DNA from: Xanthomonas cassavae CFBP 4642
GTDB taxonomy: Bacteria > Pseudomonadota > Gammaproteobacteria > Xanthomonadales > Xanthomonadaceae
Direction of reading: 5' to 3'
Length of the DNA: 64,000 nt
NCBI RefSeq assembly: GCF_000454545.1
Contig: NZ_CM002139.1
Span: 3,974,598-4,038,597, forward strand
The notes under the pieces are model-generated. The model was not told the DNA's origin, made no database searches, and worked only from the letters and a program-made list of their open reading frames with translations. Positions 47,530 to 59,427 of this stretch are shown here, piece by piece. Within the stretch, counting starts at the first letter, position 1. Every line of letters begins with the position of its first letter. The translations under genes were made by a program, and so were the position numbers.

Positions 47530-49053
47530 TCACGGCGCTGCCGTGATGCCGGCAGCGCGCAGTGCCTGCGCCCAGATGCGGTAGCCGGCTTCGCTGGGAT
47601 GAGTGCTATCGGGCATCAGGGCTTCGGGCAGGGAGCCGTCGGGTAGCAGCATCTGCGGGCCGATATCCAGCAGACGCACCGACGGGTCCTTGGCGAAACG
47701 GGCGACCAGCAGGCGATTGGTCTCGGCGATCGGCGCACGCAGCGGACTATCGGCACGGAAACCGCGCGGCATGATCTGCATCAGGATCAACCTGCTGTCG
47801 GGCAACCGGCGGCGCACCTCGGCGACCACCGCCTCCACGCCCTGGGCAGCCTCGGCCGGGGTGCTGGCGCGCGACTGCGCGGTGGCGGTGAGATTGTTGG
47901 TGCCGATATGCAACACCACCCATTGCGGATCCAGGCCGTCGAGTTCGCCCTGGCGGATGCGCCACAGCACGTTCTGGGTGCGGTCCCAGCCGAAGCCCAG
48001 GTTCAGCACCGGCCGCTTGCCGTACAACCATTGCCAGGACTCCTGGCCACTGACACGGGTGGCCTGCGGCGGACCGGCCCAGAAATGGGTGATCGAATCG
48101 CCGATCATCACCACCTCGGGCTTGAGCGTGCGCGCTGCGGCCAGCGCCGCATGGTGACGCGCATACCAGTCGTAGGAGTCCTGCTCCAGCCGGTCGACCG
48201 GAATCAGCGAGGTCGCAAAATCGCGGCCCAGCGCGGCAACCGGCTTGACCGGCGGCTCGCCCAGCAGGCGCGCCAGGGTCGGCTCGATCGCCTCGGCCAG
48301 CATGCGCTGGCCTTGCGTGTCCGGATGCAGGGCACCGGCCGGCGGACGGAAGCGAGTGTCGTAAAACAGCTCGGTGCGCAGCTTGCCGTCGCGCTGGAAG
48401 ATCGACCCCACATCCAGATAGGTCACGCGTGGATTGTCGCCATAGCGCACCGCCAGGCCCTGGTTGATCTGCGCATCGCGGCGCGACTTCTCGCCGGAGA
48501 TGTCGCTGGGCAGCACGCCCACCAGCAAGATCTGGGTGCGCGGCAACCTCTGTTCGATCGCCGCCACCACCGCATCGATACCGAGCTGGGCCTGCTCCGC
48601 GGTCTGGCCGAGATGGCCGGTGTTGTTGGTACCGATCAATACCAGCGCGACCTTGGGCTGCAGGCCATCGACCTCGCCATTGGCCAGCCGCCACAGCACA
48701 TTCTCGGTGCCATCGCCGCTGAAGCCCAGGTTGAGCGCGCCACGGCTGCCGTAGAAGGTCTGCCAGGTCGGCTGAAAATCCTCGTCCGGCGCCTTGGCTT
48801 TTTCGTAGTTCTGGGTGATCGAATCCCCGATCAACAACAGCGGCGTGTCGGCGTGCTGCTTCACCTGCTCCAGCACCTGCGCATGCCGCTGCGCCCACCA
48901 GGCTTCCTGCAGGCGGTCGGTGGGCACGATCGAGGGCGGCGGCGTTTGCGCACTTGCCGCAGCGCAGACCAGCAACAGCGCCCAACACACCAGCACCGTA
49001 ACGATGGCAGACAACGAAGGGCGGGAAAACACAGCGTGCAAGGACCGGGGCAT
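47530..49053 (-). CDS. Exported esterase with two tandem SGNH/GDSL domains
   Basis: The 507-aa protein has a signal peptide (cleavage after ASA near residue 35) and two copies of a PAF-acetylhydrolase-like SGNH domain. Domain 1 (about residues 45-265) has LLLIGDSIT with Ser78, the Gly block LNLGFSGDGTENVLWRL, and LIGTNNTG. Domain 2 (about 285-505) has VVMIGDSIT with Ser320, LNLGFGWDRTQNVLWRI and HIGTNNLT. Domain 2 ends with DSTHPSEAGY (Asp482, His485), a complete triad. Domain 1 has PPAGALHPD, with Gly240 where the acidic residue should be. Substrate unknown, possibly acyl or acetyl groups of polysaccharides. Confidence 0.88.
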   Translation of the reverse strand: MPRSLHAVFSRPSLSAIVTVLVCWALLLVCAAASAQTPPPSIVPTDRLQEAWWAQRHAQVLEQVKQHADTPLLLIGDSITQNYEKAKAPDEDFQPTWQTFYGSRGALNLGFSGDGTENVLWRLANGEVDGLQPKVALVLIGTNNTGHLGQTAEQAQLGIDAVVAAIEQRLPRTQILLVGVLPSDISGEKSRRDAQINQGLAVRYGDNPRVTYLDVGSIFQRDGKLRTELFYDTRFRPPAGALHPDTQGQRMLAEAIEPTLARLLGEPPVKPVAALGRDFATSLIPVDRLEQDSYDWYARHHAALAAARTLKPEVVMIGDSITHFWAGPPQATRVSGQESWQWLYGKRPVLNLGFGWDRTQNVLWRIRQGELDGLDPQWVVLHIGTNNLTATAQSRASTPAEAAQGVEAVVAEVRRRLPDSRLILMQIMPRGFRADSPLRAPIAETNRLLVARFAKDPSVRLLDIGPQMLLPDGSLPEALMPDSTHPSEAGYRIWAQALRAAGITAAP

Positions 49054-49217
49054 GCGCGCACCAGAGGCCAGAGAAGCTGCGATTGTGATCTGCGCGCGCC
49101 GCGCGCGACAAGGTTGGATGCAACCATGTGCGATGTAAAGCTGTGAAGTTGCTTACGGTGTGCCGGCGCCAGGCCACTGACACGGCGCCTCTGCGACATC
49201 TGAGCGCCCACGTTTGC

Positions 49218-49285
49218 GTAGGAGCGCGCTTGCGCGCGATGGGGCGTTATCGAGAACGCCGTTTCGCGCGCAAGCGCGCTCCTAC
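49218..49285. repeat. REP-like palindrome (GTAGGAGCGCGC type)
   Basis: Two perfect 22-bp arms (49218-49239 and 49264-49285) begin GTAGGAGCGCGCTTGCGCGC and end with its inverse. The 24-base interval contains a smaller inverted repeat, GGCGTT/AACGCC. It lies in the 329-bp space between the SGNH gene start and the acyl-CoA dehydrogenase stop, where there are no other features. A related palindrome lies at 55805-55874. Confidence 0.85.
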
Positions 49286-49382
49286 ACAGGGTGAGGCAAT
49301 CGCCAGCGCCACGGTGCCGGATCGACTGCTGCGCAGCTCGGGCCGATGGTGTCGACCGCGACGTAGTGCCGGATCAGGCCGT

Positions 49383-50531
49383 TCAGCGCAGGCCGGTCTC
49401 GCCGCGCGCGATCACCAGGCGCTGGATTTCCGAAGTGCCCTCGTAGATTTCGGTGATCTTGGCATCGCGGAAGTAACGCTCCAGCGGCATTTCCTTCGAA
49501 TAGCCCATGCCGCCGTGGATCTGCACCGCCTGGTGGGTGATCCACATCGCCGCTTCGGACGCGGTGAGCTTGGCCACGGCCGCCTCGGTGCCGAATTTCT
49601 GTCCCTGGCCCTTGAGCCAGGCCGCGCGCAGCGTCAGCAGCAGTGCTGCGTCCAGCTTGCACTTCATATCGGCGATCTTGGCCTGGGTCATCTGGAAGGT
49701 GCCGATCGCCGCGCCGAACGCCTTGCGCTCCTTCACGTAGGCCAGCGTGGCCTCATAGGCGGCACGCGCGATGCCCACCGCCTGCGAGGCGATGCCGATG
49801 CGCCCGGCATCCAGCACGCTCATCGCGGTCTTGAAGCCCTCGCCCTCGGCGCCCAGCACCTCGTCCGGCTGCGCCACATAGTCGGCGAACTCGATCTCGC
49901 AGGTGGCCGAGGCACGGATGCCCAGCTTGGGCTCGGTCTTGCCGCGATGGAAGCCGGCGCGCTCGGTATCGACCATGAACGCGGTGATGCCGCGCGAGCC
50001 CTTGTCCGGCTCGGTCACCGCGAACAGCACGATGTACTTGGCCACCGGGCCGGAGGTGATCCAGCTCTTCTTGCCGTTGATGACGAAGCTGCCATCGCCC
50101 TGCCTGACCGCGCGGCACCGCATTACCGATGCATCGGAGCCGGACTGCGGCTCGGTCAGTGCGAAGGCACCGATGTGGGTGCCTTCGGCAATCGCACGCA
50201 CGTAGCGCTGCTTCTGCGCTTCGGTGCCGTTCTTCAGGATGCCGGTGCAGAACAGCGAGTTGTTGACCGACATGATGGTCGAATGCGCACCGTCGGCGGC
50301 GGCGATTTCGATCATCGCCAGTGCATAGCTGATCGGGTCCATACCGGCACCGCCGTACTCGGCCGGCACCTCGATGCCCATCAGACCGTTCTCACCCAGC
50401 AGCTGGATGTTCTCCAGCGGAAATTCGCCGCTGCGATCGAACTGCTCGGCGCTGGGGGCGATCTTTTCCTGGCCGATCCGGCGGGCCACGTCCCGGATCA
50501 TCAGTTGTTCTTCGGTAAAGCTGAAATCCAC
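49383..50531 (-). CDS. Acyl-CoA dehydrogenase
   Basis: The 382-aa FAD enzyme carries out the first step of acyl-CoA oxidation. FAD and substrate-binding segments are AFALTEPQSGSDASVMRC (about residues 121-138) and GKKSWITSGPVAKYIVLF. The catalytic Glu is in the C-terminal YEGTSEIQRLVIAR, with QIHGGMGYSKEMPLERYFRD before it. This fits short/branched-chain acyl-CoA dehydrogenases. The start is GTG at 50531, preceded by GAGGGG; no ATG fits the family N-terminus DFSFTEEQLMIRD. Divergent from the ArsR-type regulator, but no operon partner is nearby. Confidence 0.93.
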   Translation of the reverse strand: MDFSFTEEQLMIRDVARRIGQEKIAPSAEQFDRSGEFPLENIQLLGENGLMGIEVPAEYGGAGMDPISYALAMIEIAAADGAHSTIMSVNNSLFCTGILKNGTEAQKQRYVRAIAEGTHIGAFALTEPQSGSDASVMRCRAVRQGDGSFVINGKKSWITSGPVAKYIVLFAVTEPDKGSRGITAFMVDTERAGFHRGKTEPKLGIRASATCEIEFADYVAQPDEVLGAEGEGFKTAMSVLDAGRIGIASQAVGIARAAYEATLAYVKERKAFGAAIGTFQMTQAKIADMKCKLDAALLLTLRAAWLKGQGQKFGTEAAVAKLTASEAAMWITHQAVQIHGGMGYSKEMPLERYFRDAKITEIYEGTSEIQRLVIARGETGLR

Positions 50532-50623
50532 GTTCGACCCCTCCCGGGTGTTGGCTATGCGCTCATTGTAGCCACAACCATTCGCATGCGTATGTAGTTG
50601 ACCCCATCCCCTGCCCGTCCGAA

Positions 50624-50653
50624 AATATCTCCATATCGCGATATAGAGATATT
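50624..50653. promoter_or_regulatory. Perfect 30-bp dyad, probable operator of the ArsR-type regulator
   Basis: AATATCTC, one base, ATATCGCGATAT, one base, then GAGATATT: arms 50624-50638 mirror 50639-50653 except for the paired spacer bases C and A. The very AT-rich site is unlike its GC-rich surroundings and ends one base before the ATG at 50655. Its place over the leader fits autorepression by the winged-helix protein encoded next. Confidence 0.75.
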
Positions 50654-50654
50654 C

Positions 50655-51650
50655 ATGGATCTGGAAGACTGGTCGGCCCGCCTGAAAGTATTCGCCGACG
50701 CCACCCGTGTCCGCCTGCTGGCCCTGCTGGAACAGGAAGAACTCACCGTGGCCGAGCTGTCGGCCATCACCCGCCTGGCCCAGCCGCGGGTGTCCACCCA
50801 CCTGGCCAAGCTCAAGGAAGCCGGGCTGGTGCGCGACCGCCGCGCCGGTGTGTCCGCGTACTACCGCTTCGACGAGGTGTCGCTGGATCCGGCCCAGCGT
50901 GCACTGTGGCTGGCGCTGAGTACCGGCAGCGACGATCCGCTGCTGCGCCAGGATGCCGAGCGGGTGGCCGCCGTGCTCGCCAACCGCGCCGCCGACCAGA
51001 ACTGGGCCGATTCGGTGGCCGGCGACATGGAGCGCCACTACTCGCCCGGGCGCACCTGGGAAGCGCTGGCGCGCACGGCGCTGCCCCTGTTGGAAACCGG
51101 TGACGTCCTCGACATCGCCTCCGGCGATGGCGTGCTGGCCGAGCTGGTGGCCCCGCATGCCACCCGCTACATCTGCATCGACACCAGTGCGCGCGTGGTA
51201 GCCGCCGCCAGCGAGCGTCTGCGCAAATTGCGCAATGTGGAAGTGCGCGAAGGCGACATGCATGCGTTGCCGTTCCCCGATGCCAGCTTCGACCTGGTGG
51301 TGCTGATGCATGCACTCACTTATGCCGCCAAGCCGGCGCAGGCCGTGGCCGAATCGGCGCGCGTGCTGCGCCCCGGCGGCCGGCTGCTGCTGTGCAGCCT
51401 GGCCAAGCATGAACACCGCGCGGCCGTGCATGCCTATGGCCACGTCAATTTGGGTTTTGCCGCCAAGGAATTGCGCCGATTCGCCGAAAAGGCAGGCCTG
51501 GACGTCTCCAGCCTGGAGACGGTGACGCGCGAGAAGCGCCCGCCGCACTTCGAAGTGATTTCGTTGATCGCGGTGAAGCCGGGAATTGGGAGTCGAGACT
51601 CGGGATTCGTTGAAAGCAGCGCCACTGCCTCACGGAGAATCGCATCATGA
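50655..51650 (+). CDS. ArsR-family regulator fused to a SAM-dependent methyltransferase domain
   Basis: The 331-aa protein has an N-terminal winged helix of the ArsR kind (about residues 1-95: [20 protein letters not shown], and [19 protein letters not shown] as the recognition helix) and a class I methyltransferase domain (about 115-310: [44 protein letters not shown]). ArsR-type proteins next to methionine-cycle genes, such as SahR, sense S-adenosylhomocysteine; this one is fused to a domain that could bind AdoMet or AdoHcy. The last about 25 residues come from a GGGATT-type repeat. Its stop overlaps the next start (ATGA at 51647-51650). Confidence 0.85.
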   Translation: MDLEDWSARLKVFADATRVRLLALLEQEELTVAELSAITRLAQPRVSTHLAKLKEAGLVRDRRAGVSAYYRFDEVSLDPAQRALWLALSTGSDDPLLRQDAERVAAVLANRAADQNWADSVAGDMERHYSPGRTWEALARTALPLLETGDVLDIASGDGVLAELVAPHATRYICIDTSARVVAAASERLRKLRNVEVREGDMHALPFPDASFDLVVLMHALTYAAKPAQAVAESARVLRPGGRLLLCSLAKHEHRAAVHAYGHVNLGFAAKELRRFAEKAGLDVSSLETVTREKRPPHFEVISLIAVKPGIGSRDSGFVESSATASRRIAS

Positions 51651-51690
51651 CGCCCGCAGCAATCTCCAATTCCCAACCTCCAATCCCGTT
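51583..51690. repeat. Inverted GGGATT-type arms spanning the arsR/metH junction
   Basis: Left arm GGGAATTGGGAGTCGAGACT (from 51583) with CGGGATTC lies in the last codons of the regulator. Right arm AATCTCCAATTCCCAACCTC (51660-51679) plus CAATCCCG lies in the first codons of the homocysteine methyltransferase gene. The overlapping stop and start (51647-51650) fall in the loop between them, so the ends of both proteins are repeat-encoded. Confidence 0.7.
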
Positions 51691-52786
51691 TGCACTGCCC
51701 TGGCTGCATCCCGAGCGCGCCGCCAGACTCACTGCCGCGCTCGCCGAACGCATCCTCATCATCGATGGCGCGATGGGCACCATGATCCAGCGCCACGACC
51801 TGCAGGAACCGGATTACCGCGGCACCCGTTTTGCCGACGGCTACGACAGCGCGCACGTGCATGGGCCGGGGTGCGATCACGCACACGCGCCGGAAGGGCA
51901 TGACCTGAAGGGCAACAATGACCTGCTGCTGCTGACGCGCCCGGAGATCATCGCCGGCATCCACCGCGCCTACCTGGATGCCGGTGCCGACCTGCTGGAG
52001 ACCAACACCTTCAACGCAACCTCGGTGAGCCAGGCCGACTATCACCTGGAACACCTGGTCTACGAGTTGAACAAGGCCGGCGCCCAGGTCGCGCGCGATT
52101 GCTGCGATGCGGTCGAAGCGCTGACCCCGCACAAGCCGCGCTTCGTGATCGGCGTGCTCGGCCCGACCAGCCGCACGGCCTCGATCAGCCCCGACGTCAA
52201 CGATCCCGGGTATCGCAATACCAGCTTCGACGCACTGCGGCAGACCTATCGCGAAGCGATCGAAGGCCTGATCGACGGCGGCGCCGACACCTTGATGGTG
52301 GAAACCATCTTCGACACGCTCAATGCCAAGGCCGCGCTCTACGCCATCGAAGAAGTCTTCGAAACGCGCGGCGGACGGCTGCCGGTGATGATCTCCGGCA
52401 CCATCACCGATGCGTCCGGGCGCACGCTGTCGGGGCAAACCGCCGAAGCGTTCTACGCCTCCGTGGCGCACGGGCGGCCACTGTCGGTGGGTTTGAATTG
52501 TGCGTTGGGCGCCAAGGACCTGCGCCCGCATGTGGAAACGCTGGCGCAGATCGCCGAAGGCTACGTCAGCGCGCATCCAAATGCCGGCCTGCCCAATGCC
52601 TTTGGCGAATACGACGAAACCCCGGAAGAAATGGCGCAGACGCTGCGCGAGTTCGCTCAGGCCGGCCTGCTCAATCTGGTCGGCGGGTGCTGCGGTACCT
52701 CGCCGGACCATATCCGCGCCATCGCCGACGCGGTCGCCGATCTGCCGCCGCGGCAATTGCCGGGCGCGCAGGAGTTGGCGGCGTGA
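51647..52786 (+). CDS. metH: Methionine synthase, homocysteine-binding module (separate gene)
   Basis: The 379-aa protein corresponds to the first module of cobalamin-dependent methionine synthase. It contains [16 protein letters not shown] (about residues 38-53), [17 protein letters not shown] and the zinc-binding cysteines in VGLNCALGA and [14 protein letters not shown] (Cys-Cys about residues 345-346). It binds and activates homocysteine. In E. coli this is residues 1-350 of a single MetH; here the remaining modules are a separate gene at 53028. The first about 18 residues are encoded by a repeat arm. Translation is coupled to the regulator. Confidence 0.92.
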   Translation: MTPAAISNSQPPIPFALPWLHPERAARLTAALAERILIIDGAMGTMIQRHDLQEPDYRGTRFADGYDSAHVHGPGCDHAHAPEGHDLKGNNDLLLLTRPEIIAGIHRAYLDAGADLLETNTFNATSVSQADYHLEHLVYELNKAGAQVARDCCDAVEALTPHKPRFVIGVLGPTSRTASISPDVNDPGYRNTSFDALRQTYREAIEGLIDGGADTLMVETIFDTLNAKAALYAIEEVFETRGGRLPVMISGTITDASGRTLSGQTAEAFYASVAHGRPLSVGLNCALGAKDLRPHVETLAQIAEGYVSAHPNAGLPNAFGEYDETPEEMAQTLREFAQAGLLNLVGGCCGTSPDHIRAIADAVADLPPRQLPGAQELAA

Positions 52787-52798
52787 TGCGGCAAGTGA

Positions 52799-52943
52799 GC
52801 CCTCATCCGCCCTCCGGGCACCTTCTCCCGCTGGCGGGAGAAGGACAGCGCCGCGCTTGGGCTGCAACAAGGATGCTCCGTGCGCAGCGTCCTGCCCTTC
52901 TCCCGCCCGCGGGAAAAGATGGCGCGCAGCGCCGGATGAGGGC
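52799..52943. repeat. 145-bp interspersed element with inverted ends between the metH halves
   Basis: Eleven-bp inverted ends GCCCTCATCCG (52799-52809) and CGGATGAGGGC (52933-52943) bracket two hairpin-like blocks, including a perfect CCTTCTCCCG/CGGGAGAAGG stem (52821-52844) and a second CCTTCTCCCG-type stretch near 52897. It fills most of the 241-bp interval between the two methionine synthase genes. No protein is encoded. Confidence 0.75.
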
Positions 52944-53027
52944 CGCATTCCATCGCGCGCGCTCGTCCTGCGGTGAGTACCGACTCGACAAGACCGACCA
53001 CGCCGTCACCGTCCAGCAGAGCCCCGC

Positions 53028-55781
<2,754 letters not shown>

Positions 55782-55804
55782 GCACAGCCGCAGACTGCAG
55801 ACAT

Positions 55805-55874
55805 CGTAGGAGCGCACCCGGGCGCGACGAGGCTTTACCGGTGGAACCTCATCGCGCCCGGGTGCGCTCCTACG
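55805..55874. repeat. REP-like palindrome (CGTAGGAGCGCACCCGGG type)
   Basis: Two perfect 23-bp arms (55805-55827 and 55852-55874) begin CGTAGGAGCGCACCCGGGCG. The loop continues an imperfect stem (CGAGG with CCTCATCG). It lies between the convergent metH and AGE-family genes and probably serves as a bidirectional 3' end structure. Confidence 0.85.
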
Positions 55875-55918
55875 CGGCGCCGACGCATCGCGCGGCGACG
55901 CCCTTGATCACGCCAGCA

Positions 55919-57124
55919 TCAAGCAGCCGGCCGCAACACGTTCAACACTTCGTAGCACGCGCCCATGGTGTGGTAGTCGGTCTTGCCGGCCGGGCTCTTC
56001 TCGTCGCTGTACTTGCGGTTGTCCGCATCCAGAATGCGATACCACGCACCGTAACGGTGGTCGATCATGTGCTTCCACGAGTAATCCCACAGCCTGTCGT
56101 ACCACTGCCAGTAGCGTTCATCGCCACTGCGTTGTGCCAACAAGGCCGCGGCAGCCAAGGATTCGGCCTGCACCCAGAAATACTTGTCGTCGTCGCAGAC
56201 CTTGCCGTCCGGGTCGAAGCCGTAATACAGCCCGCCGCGCCGCGCGTCCCAGGAGCGCTCCACCGCCACATCGAACAGATGCTGCGCAGTCGGCAACAAC
56301 CAGTCCGTGGGTGCATAGCGATCCAGCAGCATCAGCAGCTTGGCCCACTCGGTCTGGTGGCCCGGCTGGAAGCCCCAGGGCCGGAACAGATGCTTGGGAT
56401 TGTCGCGGTTGTAGTCCCAATCGATGTTCCACTGCGGGTCGTAATGCTCCCACACCAGACCATCGGCCTTGGCCGCCTGGCGCCGGGTCATGTGCTCGGC
56501 CAGCTGCAGCGCACGATCGAGGTAGCGCTGCTCGCCACTGGCTTCGTACGCGGCGATCATCGCCTCGCACATGTGCATGTTGGCGTTCTGGCCGCGATAC
56601 GTGGTGAAGTTGAACTGGGCGTCGGCTTCATCGCGGTACAAGCCGAATTCCGGCTCCCAGAAGTGCTTGTCCAGCAGCTGCCAGGTTTCGTCCATCCACG
56701 CACGTGCCTCGGCGATGCCGGCCTTCAGCCCGCACGAATACGCCAGCAGCACGAACGCAATGCCGTAGCAGTGGTTCATGTCGTCTTCCACGACGCCATC
56801 GCGCAAGGTCCAGGCATAACCGCCGGTGGCGGCGTTGCGATGCACGTTGCGCAGGTAATCCAGGCCGTGGCGCACTGCCTCCAGGTACTCGGCATTGCCG
56901 AACTCGCGGTAGGCCATCGCGTAGTTGAAGACGAAGCGCGTGCTGCTCACCAGATGCCGGTGGCCGGCATCGTAGATGCTGCCGTCATCCTTGAAGTACT
57001 GGAAGAAGCCACCGGCTGGATCGATCGCGCGCGGGTGGTAGAACGCCATGGTGTCGGCGATGTGCTGGCGCAGGACGTCGGCCGAACGGAAATCGGGTGC
57101 GGGGGAAGCGGGCAGCGGGCTCAT
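55919..57124 (-). CDS. AGE-family sugar isomerase/epimerase (mannose isomerase-like)
   Basis: The 401-aa protein has the (alpha/alpha)6-barrel pattern of the N-acylglucosamine 2-epimerase family. It includes AGGFFQYFKDDGSIYDAGHRHLV-type N-terminal helices, then YRGQNANMHMCEAMIAAYEA, FQPGHQTEWAKLLMLLDRY and KYFWVQAESLAAAALLAQR. The conserved histidines (GHRHLVSS, NANMHMCE, QPGHQTEW) match the active site of mannose and sulfoquinovose isomerases. The neighbours, a fructokinase-like kinase and a sugar permease, suggest mannose to fructose conversion; the specificity is inferred. Its start overlaps the kinase stop (57121-57124). Confidence 0.88.
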   Translation of the reverse strand: MSPLPASPAPDFRSADVLRQHIADTMAFYHPRAIDPAGGFFQYFKDDGSIYDAGHRHLVSSTRFVFNYAMAYREFGNAEYLEAVRHGLDYLRNVHRNAATGGYAWTLRDGVVEDDMNHCYGIAFVLLAYSCGLKAGIAEARAWMDETWQLLDKHFWEPEFGLYRDEADAQFNFTTYRGQNANMHMCEAMIAAYEASGEQRYLDRALQLAEHMTRRQAAKADGLVWEHYDPQWNIDWDYNRDNPKHLFRPWGFQPGHQTEWAKLLMLLDRYAPTDWLLPTAQHLFDVAVERSWDARRGGLYYGFDPDGKVCDDDKYFWVQAESLAAAALLAQRSGDERYWQWYDRLWDYSWKHMIDHRYGAWYRILDADNRKYSDEKSPAGKTDYHTMGACYEVLNVLRPAA

Positions 57125-58107
57125 GCTTGTTCCTGGATCAGGGTATGGACGTCATCGATGCCGGGCATCGCTGCAAACGCGCCCTTGCGCGTCACCGCCA
57201 ACGCACCGACCGCGGCGGCGAAGCGGATCACCTCGGCCATCGTAGTGGGGTCGCCGCACAGCTGCTCAAGCGCAATTGCACGCGCTGCCAGCTGATACAG
57301 CAGGCCGCCGACGAAGGCATCGCCTGCCGCAGTACTGTCGCGCACCTGCACCTCGAAGGTTGGCACCTGGCCGGTATCGGTCCGCGTCTGCCAATGCACC
57401 GGGCCACCGCCGTCGGTGACCAGCAGCCAACGCGCCTGCCCCTGCCATAGCTTCTGCGTCACCGCGCCAGCGTCGGCATTCAAGGTGCCGGCCAGATAGT
57501 CGAGTTCCTCGCGCGAGAGCTTGACCACATCGGCCAGCGCCAGCGCCTCCCACAGGACCGGCGCCGGGTTCACGTCCTGCGGCCACAGCATCGGGCGCAG
57601 ATTGAGGTCCAGGCTGACGATGGCGCCGGCAGCGCGTGCGCGGCGCATGCCATCGAGCGTGCACTGCGCGATCTCCGGCTCGGTCATGCTGTTGGAGCAC
57701 ACATGCAGCACCGCCGCCTGCGCGAAGCCGTCGGCGGCGAAATGTTCGGCGCGGAACAGCAGGTCCGCCGCCGGCGGCCGGTAGAAACTGAAACTGCGCT
57801 CGCCCGCCGCATCGAGTGCGACGAACGCCAGCGCGGTCTTGGCCTGGTCGGTGCGCACGATGCCGTCGGTGGCCACGCCGGCCTGCTGCAGGCTCTGCAG
57901 CAGGAAGTCGCCAAACATGTCGCGGCCCAGCATGCCGACAAAATGCGCCTCGCCGCCGAGCTTGGCCACTGCCACCGCCACGTTGGCCGGCGCACCGCCG
58001 GCGTATTGCGCGAAGGTACGCGCATCGTCGCTGGCGGCCTGCGGCAAGGCCAGCATGTCGATCAAGGCTTCACCGAAGCAGATCACCTGATTCCTGACCG
58101 CACTCAT
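57121..58107 (-). CDS. PfkB-family carbohydrate kinase (fructokinase-like)
   Basis: The 328-aa kinase has GEALIDMLALPQ and YAGGAPANVAVAVAKLGG near the N-terminus and VRDSTAAGDAFVGGLLYQLA near the C-terminus. The last holds the catalytic Asp and anion hole of PfkB kinases (about residues 268-287). The GGAPANVA pattern is typical of fructokinases. It would phosphorylate fructose produced by the adjacent isomerase. ATGA overlaps link it both upstream (with the permease, 58104-58107) and downstream (with the isomerase), so the three are coupled. Confidence 0.92.
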   Translation of the reverse strand: MSAVRNQVICFGEALIDMLALPQAASDDARTFAQYAGGAPANVAVAVAKLGGEAHFVGMLGRDMFGDFLLQSLQQAGVATDGIVRTDQAKTALAFVALDAAGERSFSFYRPPAADLLFRAEHFAADGFAQAAVLHVCSNSMTEPEIAQCTLDGMRRARAAGAIVSLDLNLRPMLWPQDVNPAPVLWEALALADVVKLSREELDYLAGTLNADAGAVTQKLWQGQARWLLVTDGGGPVHWQTRTDTGQVPTFEVQVRDSTAAGDAFVGGLLYQLAARAIALEQLCGDPTTMAEVIRFAAAVGALAVTRKGAFAAMPGIDDVHTLIQEQA

Positions 58108-59414
58108 GCGCGTGCCTCCGCCAGGGCGCCACGCAGACGCGAGCCCCAGATACCATAGAACACGATGTACAGGTAGCACACCAGCGGCAGCACGAACGAC
58201 TCGTGCAGGCCGATGCGATCGGCCAGCAGGCCCTGCAGGTACGGCACGATCGCGCCGCCGACAATGGCCATGATCAGCAGGCTGGAGGCGCGGCCGGTCA
58301 ACGCGCCCAGGCGCTCGATGCCCAGGGTGAAGATGGTCGGGAACATGATGGAATTGAACAGCCCGATCGCCACCAGCGCATACACCGCCAGCATGCCGCC
58401 GCTGACCATGGTCAGCCCCAGGAACAGTGCATTGATCGCTGCGAACACCGACAGCAGCACGCGCGGCGACAGCTTGGCCAGCAGCGCCGAGCCGATGAAG
58501 CGGCCGATCATTGCCAGCGTCCAGTAGGCCGACACGTACGTGGTCGCCTCGCGCTCGGTGAACCCGCCAATCTCCGGCAGCGAGAAGTAATTGACCATCA
58601 GGCTGCCGATCGCCACTTCCGCACCAACATAAAAGAAGATCGCCAGCACACCGAAGCGCACATGCGGGTGGCGCAGCGCATCCAGCAGCGAATGCTTGCT
58701 TTCGTCCTTCTGCGCGCCGGCGTCAGTCAGTGCCGGCAGGCGAAACAGGAACACGAAGATCGCCAGCAGGAACAGCACCACGCCCAGGCCGATGTACGGG
58801 CCCTGCACTGCCTGCGCTTCCTGCACGCGGTAGGCAAGCTGCTCGGGTTCCGGCAGCGCCTTGAGCGCGTCGCTGCTCATCACCGTGTTGGACAGGATCA
58901 ACCAACCGCCCAGCAACGGCGCGATCGCGGTGCCTAGGGAATTGAGCGCCTGCGCCAGGGTCAGCCGGCTGGAGGCACTGCGCTCCGGACCCAGCAACGC
59001 AACGTAGGGATTGGCGGCCACCTGCAGGATGGTGATGCCGGTGGCCAGTACGAACAGCGCGCCCAGGAAGGCGCCGTAGACGCGCAACTCCGCCGCCGGC
59101 CAGAAGCCCAGCGCGCCAACCGCCGCCACTGCCAGCCCGGCCACGATGCCCTGCTTGTAGCCCAGCCGGTTCACCAGCCAACCGGCCGGCAGCGACATCA
59201 GGAAATACGCACCGAAGAAGGTGAACTGCACCAGCATCGCCTGCGCGAAGTTGAGCTCGAACACCGACTTTAAATGCGGAATCAGGATGTCGTTGAGGCA
59301 GGTGAGAAAGCCCCACATGAAGAAGATCGTGGTGACCACCGACAACGCAACGCCGTTGTTGACGGGCGCCTTGTTGCCACTGGGTACAGTGGATTGCGTG
59401 GAAAGGGAAACCAT
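58104..59414 (-). CDS. MFS sugar permease (FucP/GluP-like)
   Basis: The 436-aa inner-membrane protein has about 12 transmembrane segments. The N-terminal TIFFMWGFLTCLNDILIPHL and GYKQGIVAGLAVAAVGALGF motifs, and ITILQVAANPYVALLGPE, are hallmarks of the fucose/glucose:proton symporter branch. The C-terminal half includes VGAEVAIGSLMVNYF and GIERLGALTGRASSLLIMAI. It imports the sugar processed by the isomerase and kinase. ATG at 59414 lies 13 bp after the LacI-type regulator stop, and its own stop overlaps the kinase start. Confidence 0.92.
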   Translation of the reverse strand: MVSLSTQSTVPSGNKAPVNNGVALSVVTTIFFMWGFLTCLNDILIPHLKSVFELNFAQAMLVQFTFFGAYFLMSLPAGWLVNRLGYKQGIVAGLAVAAVGALGFWPAAELRVYGAFLGALFVLATGITILQVAANPYVALLGPERSASSRLTLAQALNSLGTAIAPLLGGWLILSNTVMSSDALKALPEPEQLAYRVQEAQAVQGPYIGLGVVLFLLAIFVFLFRLPALTDAGAQKDESKHSLLDALRHPHVRFGVLAIFFYVGAEVAIGSLMVNYFSLPEIGGFTEREATTYVSAYWTLAMIGRFIGSALLAKLSPRVLLSVFAAINALFLGLTMVSGGMLAVYALVAIGLFNSIMFPTIFTLGIERLGALTGRASSLLIMAIVGGAIVPYLQGLLADRIGLHESFVLPLVCYLYIVFYGIWGSRLRGALAEARA

Positions 59415-59427
59415 AGGAGTTGCCTGG

